Shown here in pieces: positions 59,856-64,000 of a DNA stretch of 64,000 nucleotides. The first letter of the stretch is position 1. Every line of letters starts with the position of its first letter. The notes below the pieces were generated by a model. It was not told where the DNA came from, made no database searches, and saw only the letters and a list, made by a program, of their open reading frames with translations. The DNA lies in the NCBI RefSeq assembly GCF_026212465.1, contig NC_080063.1:3857414-3921413 (forward strand), written 5' to 3'. A program made the translations under genes and the position numbers. The DNA is from Amaranthus tricolor (Eukaryota; Streptophyta; Magnoliopsida; Caryophyllales; Amaranthaceae).

Positions 59856-62800
59856 TTACCCTTCATCAAAGCCAGGCTTGGAACTAAATGATTGAAGCTT
59901 TTGAGCTTTCTGATCGTCAAATCCTAGTGCAGCCAATATCCTGTGACCAGCTGATTCCTCTTCAGACCATACGCCAAGAAGTAAATCAATAGTCGTAATT
60001 TCTCCATTTTCACCTGCACGACAATTCGTAATGAGTTACGGAGTCATCATTACAGAAAAGTAAGAATTTCTAAGATAATAGTAACAAGATTCAAATCACA
60101 CTTGCTGGGAGGCAGCAAATCGGATAGATAGAATGCATACCAGATTTCAGCTTATGTTTCAAAGCCCAATCAAGTGCTTTTTGAGCTGATTCTGTCAGAG
60201 GGGGATGCTCTGGGCTGAAGAAGTACAAATCGCCTTTTCCTAATAATTTTATACTTTCCTCTCTGACCTTTGTGAGTGTGATTCCGTGTTCCCTTAAAAA
60301 CCTTGAAGCAAGCCCAGTTCCTGCAGGGAAAAGAAAGGTGACGCTCCAGATGCCGGTGAAAACTTATCAAATGCTAAAAAACTTAAAAACAATCACCGAG
60401 ACAAATAAACAAAAGCCGTGATCTACATGTAAACAAGAATCTATGATTTATAGTCATAAAGTAAAAGCCATTACAAGATGTTATTTGAACATATTAGCCA
60501 TTATAATCTTTTTCAAATATGCATTAGGTTCTACAAGGTCCATTATAAGCTTTATTTTATTATGAGTTCTACAAAACTTGAATTACAATGGTAAAGTGGT
60601 CTATTTTTCAGATTAACCCAATCACATTGTAATATCTGCAAAACGAGCCTTAACATTGCCAGGTGTCAAAATCGCAACAGTGTGACCATTATCGCAATCA
60701 CTACAGCAACAACAATTTTTCCCAATGCCCACCATAGTGCAAATGATCATCTGCATCATGAGCCATCACTGTATTGTAACCACACCGTAAAGGTTTTTGA
60801 GTTTTACGAGAGCCACAATATAGGCCCATAAATCGTAGAAACAATATTTTGAATTGACTGCGATAGTAATTATACAGCCATACATCAGAATTTTGTACTA
60901 TGTCATACCATCACTATTATCCACAATACCACTCAACCTAACATCATAAAAGAGAGTAAATCTAAATTATAAAAGTAACACCTCTCTAGTCCATATCAAC
61001 AACTATAGTCAAAGAAAAGAACGAAAAAAAATCATATATACTAGTGGCAAATTAAGGTCGCATCAACATCATGTCGCATTGGTTTAAAAAAGGGGATCCG
61101 ATATTTTTGGCATTACAAAGGTGTAAAAACAATGCGCTTAGCGCTATTCCAAGGGAAACCTCATGCTTTTGGTTGATATGTAGTATTTGATAATTGCATC
61201 ACTCCCATTACTGCACCATTGTATCCCTTACCGCGATCACAACTGTTGCCACAGTTTTACACTATGCTATCTGTTAACCTTATTCATCTGGAACATATAT
61301 GCAAACAAAAGGGATTCCGGAAATGATGTTGCTTATTCAAAAAATCAAAGACTCAAAACCACTGTGATTGAATTCAAAATCCATAAAATTGAATGGTTCG
61401 TGATGAAGACACATTTCTAAACAGGGTCCTACAAGGTGTGAATGACAACTTCGTCCAACAGAATAAAAAGGAATTCACTAAAACCACAACCACCAAGGCA
61501 ATGATGATTGACGACACCTTTGCGAGAAGGTTTTAGAAAAATGTTTGTTAAGATGAATATAATGGTTTCAATGAGAAATGGATGTTAAGAATGGGATGGT
61601 TGAATTGAGAACTTCAATTTCCTTTTCAAACTTAAACATTTTAACCACTTAATTTTCTTCCCACTAGATTGGGAAAAGCAATCAACCTATGTAGTAAAAT
61701 CTTTATAGAACCACCAACGCAATGATGGACACTTTGAGATTCCGAAGGTTTGTGAAGATGATGGTAATGGTGAATAGGATGGTTGGTTCAAGAAAAGGAT
61801 TACACCACTGATATGGTTTGGTTGAGATAGAGGTTTCAATTCAAATACCCTTTTTTGATCTACAAATCTACGATCCTACAATCCAAAAATAAGCAATCAA
61901 TTCGGATTTAGGTATGATCTTAATGTAGTAGAATCGTGTGATCCTACTTAGCACAAGAATTTTAGGTGGTAGTATCATACGTCATAACACGATTCTATGA
62001 TCCAACGATTTGATCCCACAAGGGTAGTTTTAATCGTATTCATATAATCAAAATTTCATTTATGTATGAATATTAATTAGAATAATTATCATTATAGAAT
62101 TCAAGTTTTTCTTAATTTGCAGTTTAAAAATGATTATTAAAAGGATGTTTTTCAAAACTTAACAGATGAAGTCAAATAAGTTTTTACTTACACCTTAAAA
62201 CTTAAAAAAAAAAACAAATATAATTTATAACAAGTAATCCAAAGCACATTAATACACATTTGTAGGATCATACGATCCTAAAATCCAATTCTACCAATTT
62301 CGATCCTACCCCTCAACGATCCAAGATAGAATCCCGCATCAAATAATAACCAACATAACATGAATCTCTAATCTTATAGATCAAAAAACCAAAGAATTTT
62401 GACCACTTAATTACACTTCTTCCCACCAAAGTGGATAAACGAGTTAGCAAATCAACCAAATTGCTTAAGTTTTTAGTACATTTTTGTCAACCCAAGAGTG
62501 GGGGACAAAAAGGAGGGAGGGACATTCACCCCTTTTTTATTACTCTTTCTCCCAAATGAACTGTTACCCATGTTATTTAAGGTCTTCTTCACCTTCTTTT
62601 CAAAACTCCAAGTTTGAACTCTCTATCTTCCTTGTCAATTCTCTAACATTCTGTGTTTCGTCATTGTCAATTCACAAATCATCTTAAACAATTTTATTTT
62701 ATCATAGCCTCAATATATGCGACGCCTAAACCTTTTCTTATGGCTTTGTTTCATATTGTATCCCTCAAAGTAAGTTCACTCATTCATCTAAGCGTATACA

Positions 62801-63963
62801 TATAGTAACATTGGTTTAATAATAGTTCAATTAAACTTTCTCTTTTAACTTTAGGGGCACACCTTGATTGCATAATAATTCAATCTCGAAAACAAAAACT
62901 CAAATTCAGATAAAAAAAGATTACCACTGACATACAGTAATCACTACTAAGTTTTCCAATCGCGAAGGCCAACAGCATAAAATGTTTGATTGCTTATCTT
63001 CTGCAATGATACCCATGATAAGCAATTGTCCATGGCTACTCCTCAACGGAGCTAAGAACTTCAAAATGCATGATTTAACCACATGGAATAATAAAGAATG
63101 AGATACTTTCCGAATTTAAGGTCAATAACAACAAAACCGACCACAAATACAAATTGTCTCATCACAAATTAAAATCCAGCAAGATAAGTATGTTTACGAC
63201 AAAAACTCCCTAAACTAATCCAGCATTGTATTTTTTCCATAATTTAGCCAAGTCGAACACTCAACAAGAACTCGTGTTGGGCATGAGTTCTCTAGTCAAG
63301 ACTTTTCGTGTAATTGTGCTTGGAAAACCTGATTTTAAATCCAAGTAGGAATCTTCATCCTTAAATATATGCTTTGCTTAATATGTTTCATTCACTCAAT
63401 ACCACTTTCTTAAGTGGTAATGGTCATGGATGGGATAAAATCATATGGCCAACAAAGAGATTTAGAGTTGGACAACAATGTTAGTGACTTTCTAGGTGAC
63501 TTACAATAGCAATGTATTCTTATCACCACCATTTATTATGGAACAAATCTTGATAACGGTTTCCTCTTCAAATAGCATAAAGAAAACCTCAATAGTCAAT
63601 GCAATGCAAATCACACATATACTTAAACCCAATAACCAGAAATTTCATCCTCACAGGTCACATTTTACTTATACCCATTTCATCAAGTCTTCAAAAGACT
63701 AACCTTCAATAAGTATACCCATAAGAAGGGCTTCAGTCCCAGTTGTAGGGTACTTGAGCTTCCTAGCTTCCAATTCACCCATAGCAAACGATTTTATAGC
63801 CCTCCATGACCACCTGTTTCAAACCACTAGTCATTCCATTATCAAAAATCCCACCCCATAAACAAAAACCCATTAAGCAACTAAAATTTACATTATTTAC
63901 ACTAATAAAATCCAAGAATTCACTTACTTGGGAACTTTATCACCAAGAACCCTCTCTGAAGTC
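59856..63963 (-). CDS. CLPT: Plastid Clp protease accessory subunit CLPT1/CLPT2-like, 3' part
   Basis: The last four exons of a small chloroplast-stroma protein with a Clp N-domain fold that binds and stabilises the ClpPR protease core. Exons, minus strand: 63963-63928 (acceptor ttgggcag inferred), 63813-63704, 60320-60141, 60013-59856 (TAA 59856-59858). Phases fit. Reading: RTSERVLGDKVPK, then WSWRAIKSFAMGELEARKLK with TGTEALLMGILIEG, then GLASRFLREHGITLTKVREE with LLGKGDLYFFSPEHPPLTES and ALDWALKHKLKS, then GENGEITTIDLLLGVWSEEE with GHRILAALGFDDQKA and a tail ending SSKPGFDEG. About 160 residues are visible. The transit peptide and start lie beyond the right edge. FFSPEHPPLTE is characteristic of CLPT. 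T1 and T2 are not separated with confidence. Confidence 0.92.
60321..63703 (-). other. Long intron of the CLPT gene (3.4 kb)
   Basis: Bounded by a donor (gttagt read on the minus strand) at 63703 and an acceptor (ccctgcag) at 60321. It is filled with AT-rich repeat-like DNA, including a degenerate block with repeated 'gatcct' words (about 61850-62340: acgatcctacaatccaaaa, catacgatcctaaaatccaa). No coding potential seen. Confidence 0.7.
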
Positions 63964-64000
63964 CTGCCCAACACAAAGATTGAAGCAAAAAAAAATCAAA

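Noticed and set aside
1..64000. CRISPR array, operon or prokaryotic mobile system
   Set aside because: None seen; spliced genes and plant retroelements show this is a nuclear plant sequence.

Overview
This is a 64 kb piece of an AT-rich plant nuclear genome, from a eudicot. The evidence is the set of intron-split plant-specific genes with GT/AG junctions, an intronless AHL gene, Ty1/copia elements primed by initiator tRNA-Met, Stowaway MITEs, TRIMs and long TA and TAA microsatellites. I cannot name the species. Some SINE-like repeats resemble ones I associate with Caryophyllales, but that is weak evidence.

Four real genes are supported. (1) 2993-7449 (+) holds the last nine exons of an armadillo-repeat kinesin (ARK / KIN-U); the motor domain is not in the window. 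(2) 43347-44267 (+) is a complete, intronless AT-hook/PPC nuclear protein (AHL, clade A). (3) 48211-53845 (-) is a complete six-exon cyclic-nucleotide-gated channel of group II (CNGC5/6/9-like). (4) 59856 to the right edge (-) holds the last four exons of a plastid Clp protease accessory subunit (CLPT1/CLPT2-like), with a 3.4 kb intron. A dead, intronless MATE/DTX transporter copy lies at 58310-59347 (+). The genes are independently transcribed and show no sign of joint function.

The rest is transposon-derived or featureless AT-rich DNA. Two complete Ty1/copia elements lie on the minus strand: 16574-21985 (335/334-bp LTRs, TSD gtaaa) and 34090-39122 (200-bp LTRs, TSD ttgtt). Both have broken coding regions. 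Three long fold-back (MULE-like MITE) elements lie at 11707-12221, 25180-25920 and 40772-41207; the first has a perfect 9-bp target duplication. There are also at least five Stowaway-type MITEs, two TRIM-like mini-retroelements in opposite orientation, a decayed LINE around 46.4-48.0 kb, SINE-like relics, and several microsatellites.

I found no convincing undescribed system. The most useful leads are the fold-back family, the young-looking but coding-dead copia at 16.6-22.0 kb, the single stop separating gag from pol in the second copia, and the missing motor half of the kinesin.
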